Positions 44,609 through 53,956 of a DNA stretch of 64,000 nucleotides are shown here, one piece after another (within the stretch, counting starts at the first letter, position 1; each line of letters starts with the position of its first letter). Position numbers and translations under genes: made by a program. The notes below the pieces were generated by a model. That model was not told the origin of the DNA and did no database searches. It saw only the letters and a list, made by a program, of their open reading frames with translations. Origin of the DNA: Stenotrophomonas maltophilia. Its GTDB lineage: Bacteria > Pseudomonadota > Gammaproteobacteria > Xanthomonadales > Xanthomonadaceae. The DNA lies in NCBI RefSeq assembly GCF_900186865.1, contig NZ_LT906480.1:2932001-2996000 (forward strand), read 5' to 3'.

Positions 44609-45154
44609 ATGACGTTGCTGGGACTATTGGCCATCGGCGTGTGCCTGCGGATCGCGATCAGCGATCTGTATGCCCGCCGGGTGCCCAATGCCTGGCTGTT
44701 GTCTGCGTCCATCATTGCCATCGCATTGATCATCGCGGGGCAGTTCAGTACGCCGCGCCAGCCGTGGCTTGCCCACGCAGCGGGCGCGGCGCTCGGCCTG
44801 GTGGCCCTGCTGCCGTTCTATGCCATCCGCTGGATGGGCGCCGGTGACGTCAAGTTCTTCGCGGTACTGGGGCTGATGCTGGGCTGGAAAGCCCTGCTGC
44901 CGATCTGGATGGTGGCCAGTCTCGCGGCCGGCCTGCACGCGGCAGTGATCATTGTCGGCCGCCGCCTGGGCGTGATGCTGCCCACAGGCCTTCAGATGCA
45001 GGTCAACCGCGCCAGCAACCAATGGCAATCGCACCCCGCCCTGCGCGACATGCAGGCCGCGCGCCAGGGACGACATGGCATTCCCTACGCAGCCTACCTG
45101 GCCATCACCGGCATCGGTTGGGTCCTGGCAAGCGTCTATGGAGGTGTGGCATGA
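44609..45154 (+). CDS. tadV: Flp prepilin peptidase TadV/CpaA
   Basis: 181 residues, six membrane helices. The two catalytic aspartates are in AISDLYARRVPN (Asp19) and WMGAGDVKFF (the GxGD motif). It cleaves the Flp leader peptide. Its TGA overlaps the next ATG by 4 bp. Confidence 0.92.
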   Translation: MTLLGLLAIGVCLRIAISDLYARRVPNAWLLSASIIAIALIIAGQFSTPRQPWLAHAAGAALGLVALLPFYAIRWMGAGDVKFFAVLGLMLGWKALLPIWMVASLAAGLHAAVIIVGRRLGVMLPTGLQMQVNRASNQWQSHPALRDMQAARQGRHGIPYAAYLAITGIGWVLASVYGGVA

Positions 45155-45627
45155 ACATCCGCAATCCACGGCGTCAACGCGGTGTAGCCAGCATCGAATT
45201 TGCCCTGATGCTCATGCTGGGCCTGCTGCCACTGCTGCTGTTCACGTTCTCCGGCGTGATGATCATGGCCGCGCAACAGACATTGGCGACGGCCTCGGCC
45301 GAGGGCGCTCGCGCTTCGTTGCGCTATGGCAGCGCCAATGAACGGCGTACCGCAGCCTGCGTAGCAGCCCGCAGTTCGATGCAGTGGCTGTTGAAATTCT
45401 CTGGACAGGGTGTCGACTGCAGCAATGGCGGCAGCAACGCAATCGTTGTCTCCGCGCAGGCACCCTGCGCCGGCCTGGCCACTGCCCAGTGCATGACGGT
45501 GACCGTCAGCTACGACTACGCCAGCCATCCCTTCCTGCCGGGCACCGCCACGCTTTACAAGTGGGTGATGCAGGCCCCCATCCGTAGTGTCGCGGTCGCC
45601 CAGCTCGACCTCGGCAGCGGCAACTGA
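45151..45627 (+). CDS. tadE: TadE-like pseudopilin
   Basis: 158 residues. An N-terminal short leader (RQRGVASIEFALMLMLGLLPLLLF) with Gly-Val-x-x-x-Glu resembles a prepilin site and is followed by one helix, the TadE pattern. The C-terminal part has four cysteines (AACVAARSS, VDCSNG, APCAGL, AQCMTV) that may form disulfides. It is a minor pilin-like part of the Tad pilus. Confidence 0.85.
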   Translation: MNIRNPRRQRGVASIEFALMLMLGLLPLLLFTFSGVMIMAAQQTLATASAEGARASLRYGSANERRTAACVAARSSMQWLLKFSGQGVDCSNGGSNAIVVSAQAPCAGLATAQCMTVTVSYDYASHPFLPGTATLYKWVMQAPIRSVAVAQLDLGSGN

Positions 45628-45650
45628 CCATCGGCACAGGAGACGGTTCC

Positions 45651-46688
45651 ATGCTCAAGTTGACCCGCATCGCTGCCGTCGCCCTGATCGGGCTGGCCGC
45701 GCTGCTGGCGGTGATCGCCTTGATGATCGGGCGCAAGCAGGCCGCGCCGGCCACGGTTGCCCCGGTCGCGCAGAGCGAAGCCCAAGCGATCACCGTGGTA
45801 GAGGCGGTGGCCCGACTGCCGGCCGGCGAACCGATCTCTGCCAATGGAGTGCGCCTTGCGCAGCGGACCACGGCGGTAGCCGGTGCTGCCACCAGCATCT
45901 CGGCCGTGGTCGGCAAGGTGCCGGTGCAGGACATCGCCGAGGGCACCGCCATCAGCAGCGGCGCCCTTGCACAGGGATTCTCGCTGCAGCTGCGCCCGGG
46001 CGAACGCGCGCTGGCCATCCCGGTGGACGAACTGGTCGGCGCCGGAAACCGCATCCTGCCGGGTGATTTCGTCGATGTCTTCCTCAACCTGCGCAATGCC
46101 CAGCCCAACGCCAGCGGTCCGGCAGAGGCCGCGCAGACCCGCCTGCTGCTGTCGCGGCTGCGCGTGCTCAGCTACGGTCAACAGGACATCGCTCCGGTCA
46201 CCGGCGATGCCGTCGCCGGCAACGAAGGCGATACCCGCAACGATCCCCGCGCCGCCGACATCACCGGCAATGGCAACAACCATGGCTCGGGCAACGAGGC
46301 CACCCAGCCGGCACGCAGTGCGGTGCTGGCAGTGCCGGTGGCCGATGCCAACCGCCTGCTGCTGGGTGCGCAGCAGGGAAAGCTGTTCCTTGCCCTGCGC
46401 AACCCGGCCGATACGGGGCAACCCGACCTTGCACTGTTTCCACAGGCGCGTGGCGTGATCGATCCCGTGCGTGGCCTCGATGCCGAACAGCAGCTCGCAC
46501 TGCAGCGGCCGGAGAACCACGCCTTCGCCGGCATCGATGGTGATGCCCTGGCCGGCCGCGGCAACAGCGCAGCCCGCAGCAACCCGCAGCCGCCGGTGCA
46601 TGCGCCGACGGCTCGACGCAGCGCACCGCGTGCGTCGGGCATCGAGATCATCCGTGGCGACAGCTCCGCCCCCCGCGGTTCCCTTTGA
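45651..46688 (+). CDS. cpaB: Flp pilus assembly protein RcpC/CpaB
   Basis: 345 residues. An N-terminal membrane anchor (about 5-28) and a SAF domain (about 45-110: ITVVEAVARLPAGEPISANGVRL), then a periplasmic domain with GERALAIPVDEL. The C-terminal 40 residues are Pro- and Arg-rich. It is needed for pilus assembly at the outer membrane secretin. Confidence 0.88.
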   Translation: MLKLTRIAAVALIGLAALLAVIALMIGRKQAAPATVAPVAQSEAQAITVVEAVARLPAGEPISANGVRLAQRTTAVAGAATSISAVVGKVPVQDIAEGTAISSGALAQGFSLQLRPGERALAIPVDELVGAGNRILPGDFVDVFLNLRNAQPNASGPAEAAQTRLLLSRLRVLSYGQQDIAPVTGDAVAGNEGDTRNDPRAADITGNGNNHGSGNEATQPARSAVLAVPVADANRLLLGAQQGKLFLALRNPADTGQPDLALFPQARGVIDPVRGLDAEQQLALQRPENHAFAGIDGDALAGRGNSAARSNPQPPVHAPTARRSAPRASGIEIIRGDSSAPRGSL

Positions 46689-46706
46689 CCTGCATCGAGC
46701 GCATCC

Positions 46707-48062
46707 ATGACCGAACGCCGCCGCCCACGCCCCTCCCCCCGCCAGTGCTGGCTGGCCCTGCTGCTGGTGCTGCTGGCTCCGGCAACAAGCGTGGCCGCAG
46801 ACGATCTCGTGTTGCAGGCGCGTGAGCAGCGCCCGTGGACGCTTCCGGCCGACCTGGAACGGGTCGCCATCGCCGACCCAGGCGTCGCCGATATCGTGAT
46901 GCTGCGTGGGCAGCGGCAGGCCCTGCTGGTCGGGAAAGCGCCGGGTACGACGACCCTCCTGCTGTGGCACCGCAAGCAGGCCGAGCCGCAACGCCTGCAG
47001 GTGCGGGTGCAGAGTGCCGTGCAGGGCGCGGCAGACGCAGGCTCCAACGGGCTGGTGTTCACCCAGCAGGACAACCAGGGCCTGCTGCAGGGAAGCACCG
47101 ATAGCCTGCTCTCGCACATGCAGGAACAGAAGACCGCGGCCATGGCGCTGGGCAAGGACGGGCTGCTTGCCGACGCGTCGACGGTCAGCAGCGGCGGCGT
47201 GGTGCAGGTCGAGGTCAAGGTGGTCGAATTCAACAAGACCGCGTTGAAGCAGATCGGCATCAGCTTCCAGAACCGCAATGGCAGCTTCGCCTACGGCTTC
47301 GCCCGCCCGGGCGGCCAGTTGCCGGGCAATACCGGCATCCTGCCGGGCATGAAGGAAGGCAACTCCGGCAACGAGGCCGAGTCGCCCATCTCTTCGGCGT
47401 TCCGGCTGGTGTTCGGCTCGACCAAGGGCCTGTGGAACGCCGATGTCGACCTGTTGCAGAGCAACGGCATGGCGCGCGTGCTGGCCGAACCTACCCTGGT
47501 CGCATTATCCGGCCAGAGCGCCAGCTTCCTGGCCGGTGGCGAACTGCCGATCCTGGAACCGCAGGGCCTGGGCACCACCACCATCACCTATAAACCGTTC
47601 GGCATCGGCCTGACGGTGACACCAACGGTGCTGGCCCCCAACCGCATCGCGCTGAAGGTCGCACCGGAAGCCAGTGATCTGGACTACAGCAACGCCATTG
47701 CCCTCAATGGCGTGCAGATTCCCTCGATCACCACGCGCCGTGCCGACACCACGGTCGAACTGGGCGATGGCGAGAGCTTCGTGATCGGCGGCCTGGTCAG
47801 CTCCAATGTCGTCTCCAACGTCGGCAAGATCCCGCTGTTGGGCGACCTGCCGATCATCGGCTCGTTCTTCCGCAACTTCGACTACAAGCGCCAGGACAAG
47901 GAGCTGGTGATCATCGTCACGCCGCGGCTGGTGCAGCCGCTGGCGCGCAACACCGAGCTGCCGTTGCCTGGCGAACGCGAGGCCAAGCCGCACATGCCCG
48001 AATGGGGCGCCTGGCTGCTGGGTCCCATCAGCCAGGACCCGGTACCCGGCTTCTCACGCTGA
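46707..48062 (+). CDS. cpaC: Tad outer-membrane secretin RcpA/CpaC
   Basis: 451 residues. Signal peptide ending TSVAADD (about 31), a pilus-specific N0-like domain (about 35-105), and the secretin domain (about 150-420) with LAEPTLVALSGQSASFLAGGE and VGKIPLLGDLPIIGSFF near its end (GxLP-type secretin signature, VTPRLV). It forms the outer membrane channel for the Flp pilus. Confidence 0.93.
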   Translation: MTERRRPRPSPRQCWLALLLVLLAPATSVAADDLVLQAREQRPWTLPADLERVAIADPGVADIVMLRGQRQALLVGKAPGTTTLLLWHRKQAEPQRLQVRVQSAVQGAADAGSNGLVFTQQDNQGLLQGSTDSLLSHMQEQKTAAMALGKDGLLADASTVSSGGVVQVEVKVVEFNKTALKQIGISFQNRNGSFAYGFARPGGQLPGNTGILPGMKEGNSGNEAESPISSAFRLVFGSTKGLWNADVDLLQSNGMARVLAEPTLVALSGQSASFLAGGELPILEPQGLGTTTITYKPFGIGLTVTPTVLAPNRIALKVAPEASDLDYSNAIALNGVQIPSITTRRADTTVELGDGESFVIGGLVSSNVVSNVGKIPLLGDLPIIGSFFRNFDYKRQDKELVIIVTPRLVQPLARNTELPLPGEREAKPHMPEWGAWLLGPISQDPVPGFSR

Positions 48063-48134
48063 TTCCATGATGCCTGCGATACCACGCCCATGCCCTACGC
48101 CACTGCCCAGCCGCTGCATCCGCAAGGACCGCCG

Positions 48135-49346
48135 ATGAATCTGGTCCTGTACGGAATGGATCGCGAACTGCTGCCCCGGCTGGCGGCCAAACTGCCGCCG
48201 ACCACTACCCTGCACTGGCAGGACAGCAGCACGCCGACCTCCGCTCTGGACCTGCAACGCGGGCCGCAGAGCCTTGTGCTGCTGGATTTCCGCCCTGAAC
48301 ATGCCGCCGCCTCCAGCGTGCTGGCGCAGCAACTGCAACAGACCGAACCGGATCTTGCATTGGTTGCCGTCGGTGCCACCAGTACCGGCCAGGTGGAAGG
48401 CATCGTCATTGCATTGCGGGCGGGCCTGCGCGATGTGCTGGACCTGGACAGCGACAACGTCGGCATCGAGGCCGCGCTGCGCCGCGCCCTGTCGCCACGA
48501 CCGGCTGCCGCCGCGCAGCACGCGCACAAGGCGCGCCTGATCGTACTGCTGGGCGTGCGCGCCGGAGTGGGCACCAGTACGCTGGCCGCGCATCTTTCGG
48601 TGCTGGCACAGCAGACCCGTGCGCTGGCGCAGGGCGAGGCACTGCAGCAGGACGGCCTGCTGATGGAGCTGGCCCAGCCTTCGGGTGACCTCGCGCTGTA
48701 CCTCAACCTGGACAGCCGCTTCCATTACGAAGACGCGCTGCGCAACGCCAGCCGCATCGACGCCACCCTGGCCCGCACTGCGATGGCTCGCCATGACACC
48801 GGCCTGGTGCTGCTGGACCGCGCCAGCGGCAGCGATGCGGTGCCGCCATCCGATCCGGCCGCGCTGCTGCAGCGACTGCGCCACGTATTCGCCAGCGTGC
48901 TGTGCGATGCCGGTGGCTGCCCACTGCGGCAGCTACCGCCGCTATTGCTGGACCAGGCCGACGAGATCTGGCTGGTCACGGACGCTTCGATCGCCACGCT
49001 GGTATCGCTCGACCAGGCCTTGAAGCACCTGGCCGGCCAGCGCGAACGGGAGAAGCGCCTGCAGCTGGTGATCAACCGCCACGACGACAGCAGCGGCATG
49101 AGTCCCGACCAGATCGCACGCCGATTCGAAGTGCCACTGCTGGCCACGCTGCCCGAACGCCCGCGCGTGCGCCTGGCGGCCAGCCAGGGACATCTGCTGC
49201 TGCAGGACGCACCGCGCGACCCCTACCTGCGTGCCCTCGCCCCGCTTGTGTCGCGCCTGGATCCGGCTGCCTGCCCGGTCCAGGCCCATGGCCTGCGGGA
49301 AAGACTCTCCCTTGCCCTGGGTGGATCGCAATGGAAGACAAGGTAA
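48135..49346 (+). CDS. tadZ: Tad pilus localisation ATPase-like protein TadZ/CpaE
   Basis: 403 residues; the ATG at 48135 has AAGGA 7 bases upstream. An N-terminal receiver-like domain (about 1-125) without clear phospho-Asp and a MinD/ParA-like domain (about 130-390) whose P-loop GVRAGVGTSTLAAH is a deviant Walker A. TadZ helps place the pilus machine at the pole. It overlaps tadA by 16 bp. Confidence 0.88.
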   Translation: MNLVLYGMDRELLPRLAAKLPPTTTLHWQDSSTPTSALDLQRGPQSLVLLDFRPEHAAASSVLAQQLQQTEPDLALVAVGATSTGQVEGIVIALRAGLRDVLDLDSDNVGIEAALRRALSPRPAAAAQHAHKARLIVLLGVRAGVGTSTLAAHLSVLAQQTRALAQGEALQQDGLLMELAQPSGDLALYLNLDSRFHYEDALRNASRIDATLARTAMARHDTGLVLLDRASGSDAVPPSDPAALLQRLRHVFASVLCDAGGCPLRQLPPLLLDQADEIWLVTDASIATLVSLDQALKHLAGQREREKRLQLVINRHDDSSGMSPDQIARRFEVPLLATLPERPRVRLAASQGHLLLQDAPRDPYLRALAPLVSRLDPAACPVQAHGLRERLSLALGGSQWKTR

Positions 49347-50680
49347 CCCCGTTCCCACATGCCGCCACCCGCCCGGTGCTGCCCGACAGCGCCCCGGCCC
49401 ACCTGCCGTTCGCGCAGACCGAGCAGTACCAGAAGGTGCTGTCGGCCGCCCATGAGCACCTGCTCAACAGCATCGAGGACGAGCGCATCGACATCGATTC
49501 CTGGGCCCCTGACACCATCGCCCGCTGGGTGCAGGTGCAGACGGTGGGCTTCATCCAGGAATGGCGCATCCCGATCAACGAGGAGGAGATGCAGGTGGTG
49601 GCCGAAGGCCTGGTCAAGGAGCTGACCGGCTTCGGTCCGCTCGACGACCTGCTGCATGACCCGACGATCGAGGACATCCTGATCAATGGGTTCAAGGATG
49701 TGCATGTCTCGCAGGGAGGACAGCTCAAGCGCGCCACCCAGCGTTTCACCGACGACACCCACCTGCTGCGCATCCTTCGCCGCATCCTCGCGCCGCTGGG
49801 CCGCCGACTGGACGACTCCAACCCGATGGTCGATGCGCGCCTGCCCAACGGCGGCCGCCTCAACGCGATCATCTCGCCGCTGGCAGTGGATGGGCCGATG
49901 GTCTCCATCCGCAAGTTCCGCAAGGATCCGTTCACCCCGGACGAGCTGCTGGCCAAGGGCACCTTCGATGCGCCGATGCAGGCGCTGCTGAAGGCCATGG
50001 TGCTGGGCCGCTGCAACATTCTGGTGTCCGGCGGCACCAGTTCCGGCAAGACTTCACTGCTGAACGCACTGGCCAGCTACGTGCCGCCGAACGAACGCGT
50101 GATCACCGTCGAGGACACCGCCGAACTGTCACTCAACCACCCCCACGTGGTCCGCCTGGAAAGCCGCATCGGTGGCGCCGAAGGCCATGGCGCGGTGAGC
50201 ATCCGCGATCTGGTCCGCAACAGCCTGCGCATGCGCCCGGACCGTATCGTGGTCGGCGAGGTGCGCGGCGCCGAGGTACTGGAAATGCTGCAGGCGATGA
50301 ACACCGGCCATGACGGCTCGATGGCGACCATCCATGCCAACTCTCCGCGCGACTGCCTGTACCGCATCGAGATGCTGGCCGGGTTTGCCGGGTTCCAGGG
50401 CAGCGAGGACAGCCTGCGCCGGCAGATCGCCAGCGCCATCGACTTCATCGTGCAGATCTCGCGGCTGGGCAGCGGCCGGCGCGTGCTGGTCTCGATCACG
50501 GAAATCACCGGTGTCAGTGACAACCTGATCACGACCCAGGAAATGTTCCGTCACGAACTGCAGATCGATGGCAACGGCAAGGAAATCGATCGCTGGATCG
50601 GACTGGGCTTCCACCCGCATTCGCACAAGCTGGAGCCGTTCCGGCAGCAGTTGCGCGAATCGTTGTACGGAGACTTCTGA
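49331..50680 (+). CDS. tadA: Tad pilus assembly ATPase TadA/CpaF
   Basis: 449 residues. An N-terminal domain with FGPLDDLLHDPTIEDILING, Walker A SGGTSSGKTSLLNAL, an Asp box (TVEDTAEL), Walker B RIVVGEVRG and a His box TGHDGSMATIHAN. A secretion ATPase that powers Flp pilus extension. The start at 49331 lies inside tadZ, implying translational coupling. The chosen start matches the family length. Confidence 0.95.
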   Translation: MEDKVTPFPHAATRPVLPDSAPAHLPFAQTEQYQKVLSAAHEHLLNSIEDERIDIDSWAPDTIARWVQVQTVGFIQEWRIPINEEEMQVVAEGLVKELTGFGPLDDLLHDPTIEDILINGFKDVHVSQGGQLKRATQRFTDDTHLLRILRRILAPLGRRLDDSNPMVDARLPNGGRLNAIISPLAVDGPMVSIRKFRKDPFTPDELLAKGTFDAPMQALLKAMVLGRCNILVSGGTSSGKTSLLNALASYVPPNERVITVEDTAELSLNHPHVVRLESRIGGAEGHGAVSIRDLVRNSLRMRPDRIVVGEVRGAEVLEMLQAMNTGHDGSMATIHANSPRDCLYRIEMLAGFAGFQGSEDSLRRQIASAIDFIVQISRLGSGRRVLVSITEITGVSDNLITTQEMFRHELQIDGNGKEIDRWIGLGFHPHSHKLEPFRQQLRESLYGDF

Positions 50681-50682
50681 GC

Positions 50683-51639
50683 ATGGGCACGGGCCTGCTG
50701 CTGGGTGTACTGAGCATCATCTCGGTGCTGCTGGCGCTTGCGGTATGGCTGTGGGGCACCGCCAGCAACCGGGAGCAACGCCAGGCTTCGCTGCAGCACG
50801 CCGAGCAGCAGCTGGCTCGCGGAGGCGCCAGTGGCGGAGCCCCGGCCGGGGCATCCGTAGCCGCCGCCAACGACCCGGCGCGACCGGCAAGTGCCGGGCG
50901 CCGGGTGTTGCCGCTGGACGGCCTGCTGCAACGTGCGGGCCTGCAGACGTGTTGGAAGCTGCCCATCATGATGCTGGTGCCGGGACTGGTGCTTTCGGTC
51001 GTGGCCATGCTCAGGCTCGGTACGGCGTGGATGTTCCCCCTGACCCTGCTGCTGTACCTGCTGGCCTGCTGGCTGTGGGTCATGCGCCGCACCACGAAAC
51101 TGCGTGCACAACTGCTGCACCAGCTGCCCGACTTCCTCGACAACCTGGTGCGGCTGACCGCGCTCGGCAACAGCCTGCAGGCTGCCTTCCAGGTGGCGTC
51201 GATGCAGACCAGCGCGCCGCTGCGCGGACTGCTGGACACCACCGTGCGCTACGCGCGCAGCGGCATGGACCTGGACCGTGCCCTGAGCCTGGCGGCACAG
51301 CCCTACCGGATGGATGTGCTCAAGGTGCTGTCCGTCGTGATCGGTGTCAGCGTACGCATCGGCGGACGCTCCGATCAGATCCTGCAGCGCATGGGCGATT
51401 TCATGCGCGACCTGGAGCAGGCCCAGCAGGAGCTGGCCGCGACCACGTCGGAAACGCGCATGTCAGCCTGGGTGCTCGGCCTGCTGCCACCGGCCAGCGC
51501 GGTGCTGATGGCCATAACGAGCCCCGAATTCTTCCAGCCGGTGCTGCACGATCCGCTGGGTCACAAGATCCTGTTGATCGCGCTGGGGCTGGAGCTGTTT
51601 GGCGCGTTCCTGCTCTACCGCCTGGCCAAGTCGCTATGA
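50683..51639 (+). CDS. tadB: Inner-membrane platform protein TadB
   Basis: 318 residues, four helices. A T2SSF domain (about 145-285) with DFLDNLVRLTALGNSLQAAFQ and QEELAATTSETRMSAWVLGLLP. It follows tadA by 2 bp. Together with TadC it forms the membrane platform on which TadA acts. Confidence 0.9.
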   Translation: MGTGLLLGVLSIISVLLALAVWLWGTASNREQRQASLQHAEQQLARGGASGGAPAGASVAAANDPARPASAGRRVLPLDGLLQRAGLQTCWKLPIMMLVPGLVLSVVAMLRLGTAWMFPLTLLLYLLACWLWVMRRTTKLRAQLLHQLPDFLDNLVRLTALGNSLQAAFQVASMQTSAPLRGLLDTTVRYARSGMDLDRALSLAAQPYRMDVLKVLSVVIGVSVRIGGRSDQILQRMGDFMRDLEQAQQELAATTSETRMSAWVLGLLPPASAVLMAITSPEFFQPVLHDPLGHKILLIALGLELFGAFLLYRLAKSL

Positions 51640-51667
51640 CCACCCGGATCCGCCACGGAGGTGCCCG

Positions 51668-52603
51668 ATGAGTGCCAGCACCTGGTTTGCCCTGTCGCTG
51701 CTGGTTCTGGCCGCCGGTGTTGCCCTGCTGGGCATCGCCGGATGGGTGCGCAGCCATCGCGAACAGCGCACCTCGGCCACCTTGAAGACCGCACTGCAAC
51801 CGCGGGATGAGGCGCGCGACACGGAGGCCGCGCGCCGTTATTCGCTGGGTTGGCTGGAACGCTTCGGGCGCGCGCTCAGTGGCGGCCGCCTGGAATCTGC
51901 ATTGCTGGCCAATGAAGACCGGCTGCTGCTGGACCTGGCGGGCTGGAACACACGTCGTGGCACCGCCATCTATCTTGGCCTGCGCCTGCTGCTGGGCGTG
52001 CTGGTGCTGGTGCTGGCCCTGGCGTTCAGCAGCGCCCAGGGGCTGGCCAGGATGATGGTTGTGATCGGTGCGCTCGCGGCAGGCCTGCTGCTGCCGAAGT
52101 TCATCCTTTCTTCGTGGGTGAAGCGGCGCCGGCGCGCCGTCGACAACGAGCTGCCCCTGCTGATCGACCTGCTGCGCCTGCTGCAGGGCGTGGGCTTCAG
52201 CATGGACCAGAGCCTGCAGACGCTGGGCGACAAGCTGCGCGACGCGTTGCCGGTGCTTGGCGGCGAGTTGCAGGAGGCCAACGTCGCGTACACCCATGGC
52301 CGCACGCGCGCGCAGTCACTGCGCCGGCTGAGCGAGGTCTACGCGGATGATGACCTGACCAGCCTGATGCAGTTGATCCTGCAGGTGCACGCGCATGGCG
52401 GCGCAGTGCAGGAACCATTGCGGCAGTTCAGCATCCGGTTGCGCGAACAGCGCCGCAACGCCCTGAAGGAAAAGGTTGGCAAGCTCTCGGTGAAGATGAC
52501 CGTGGTGATGATGCTGACCCTGCTGCCAGCGCTGATGCTGGTTCTTGCCGGACCGGCGCTGGTCGCGCTGGCCACCACCATGTCCAAGATGGGATCGCCC
52601 TGA
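51668..52603 (+). CDS. tadC: Inner-membrane platform protein TadC
   Basis: 311 residues from the ATG at 51668, with a GGAGG ribosome binding site. One N-terminal helix, two middle helices, and a T2SSF domain (about 155-285) with DNELPLLIDLLRLLQGVGFSMDQSL and REQRRNALKEKVGKLSVKMT. Partner of TadB. The last base of its TGA is the first base of the next ATG. Confidence 0.9.
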   Translation: MSASTWFALSLLVLAAGVALLGIAGWVRSHREQRTSATLKTALQPRDEARDTEAARRYSLGWLERFGRALSGGRLESALLANEDRLLLDLAGWNTRRGTAIYLGLRLLLGVLVLVLALAFSSAQGLARMMVVIGALAAGLLLPKFILSSWVKRRRRAVDNELPLLIDLLRLLQGVGFSMDQSLQTLGDKLRDALPVLGGELQEANVAYTHGRTRAQSLRRLSEVYADDDLTSLMQLILQVHAHGGAVQEPLRQFSIRLREQRRNALKEKVGKLSVKMTVVMMLTLLPALMLVLAGPALVALATTMSKMGSP

Positions 52604-53493
52604 TGCCTGCCCTGCGCACCTCCTGCCTGTTGCTCGCCCTTGCCGCCGTCGCCAGTGGTTGTGCGTCGACAACGCCGAAGTACCTGCGCGCGCCCAGCCT
52701 GGCCGCGCCCGAACCGGCGCCGCAGGACAGCCGCAATGCCTACCTGGAACTGATCGGGCGCATGCAGCAGCAGGGTGCCTGGTATGCCTCGCTGGCCCAC
52801 GTCGATGCCTTCCGCCAGCGCTATGGCGACCCGCCGGCGTTGCGCCTGCTGCAGGCCGACGCCCTGCGCGAGACCGGCCAGGCCGACGCTGCCATCGCCC
52901 TGTACCGCGAGCTCTCCAGTGGCCCGCAGGCCGCTGCAGCCGCACACGGCCTGGGCCTGATCGCCGCGCGCCGTGACGACGATGGCGGCAGTGAGGAGGC
53001 ACTGGCCCGGGCCACGCAGCTGCAGCCCTTGAACACCGATTACCTGGGCGATCTCGGCTATGCACGTCTGCGTGCAGGTCAGTTCGAACAGGCGCGTGAA
53101 CCGTTGGCCAAGGCGCTGGAGCTGTCTCCAGGCAATGCCAAGGCCACCGCCAACCTCGCCCTGTGGGCGGAGCTGCGTGGCGACACCACCACTGCAGAGC
53201 GCCTCGCCGGACAGGCCAATCTCAACGAGGACACCCGCCGCAGCATCCAGCAACAGGCCGCGCAGATCCGTGCCCGCCTGCAGCAGCGCCAGGCCGCCGC
53301 GGCAGCTGCCGCAGTCGTGCCGGCCCCCGCGCGTGCTACCGCCAGCGATGCCGGCAGCAACCGGCCCGGCGCCACGCGACTGGCGGCGGAACCACGCCGC
53401 GACAGCCGCGATGAGCGCGATCCGCAGCGCCTGCCGCCCTCGATGCTGGAACGCTTCAGCACCTCCGATCAGCCGAACGGAAACACTCCATGA
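52603..53493 (+). CDS. tadD: TPR lipoprotein TadD
   Basis: 296 residues. Lipobox AVASGC near residue 20. Tetratricopeptide-type helices about 55-220 (LLQADALRETGQADAAIALYRELSS, YLGDLGYARLRAGQFEQAREPL). It is a pilotin-like factor that helps the secretin assemble. A low-complexity Ala/Arg tail follows. It overlaps the neighbours on both sides (1 bp and 4 bp). Confidence 0.85.
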   Translation: MPALRTSCLLLALAAVASGCASTTPKYLRAPSLAAPEPAPQDSRNAYLELIGRMQQQGAWYASLAHVDAFRQRYGDPPALRLLQADALRETGQADAAIALYRELSSGPQAAAAAHGLGLIAARRDDDGGSEEALARATQLQPLNTDYLGDLGYARLRAGQFEQAREPLAKALELSPGNAKATANLALWAELRGDTTTAERLAGQANLNEDTRRSIQQQAAQIRARLQQRQAAAAAAAVVPAPARATASDAGSNRPGATRLAAEPRRDSRDERDPQRLPPSMLERFSTSDQPNGNTP

Positions 53494-53948
53494 GCGCCAT
53501 GCCCCTGACCCGACACCTGTTGCCTGCACTGGCCTGCCTGCTGTTGACCGGCGGCGCGCAGGCGCAACAGCAACCCCTGACCGGGCAGATGCTTGGCGGC
53601 AGCACGCCCGCTGCGCCGGCTTCGCAGCCGCTGCAGTCCGAGTCACTGGCCACCGTGGACCTGGCGACCCCGCCGGCACCGGTGCCGCAGGCGGCGCCTG
53701 CAGCGGTCGCCACCACCGACGGCAACGCTGCAGCCGCGCGACCCGGCCGCGGCCAGATCGGCGACACCACGCGCGACCTGTTCCGCCTGCAGGCATCAGG
53801 GCAGCAGGCCGGGCAACGCCTGCCGATCCTCGGCGACCAGGCTACGTTGAGCTACGCCCGCTACATGAAGAGCTTCGAACACGAGATCCCGGACTTCTTT
53901 GAAACCGATGTCGCCAAGTCCAAGGGATCATCCTCATCGGGACGCTGA
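53490..53948 (+). CDS. DUF3613-type Tad locus protein
   Basis: 152 residues. Signal peptide ending GAQAQ (about 26), a long Pro/Ala-rich linker, and a conserved C-terminal part (about 85-140) with GDTTRDLFRLQASGQQAG and LPILGDQATLSYARYMKSFEHEIPDFF. This agrees with DUF3613, a small exported protein often found in Tad loci of beta- and gammaproteobacteria. Its role is unknown; the location suggests the periplasm. Confidence 0.75.
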   Translation: MSAMPLTRHLLPALACLLLTGGAQAQQQPLTGQMLGGSTPAAPASQPLQSESLATVDLATPPAPVPQAAPAAVATTDGNAAAARPGRGQIGDTTRDLFRLQASGQQAGQRLPILGDQATLSYARYMKSFEHEIPDFFETDVAKSKGSSSSGR

Positions 53949-53956
53949 GGTAGGCC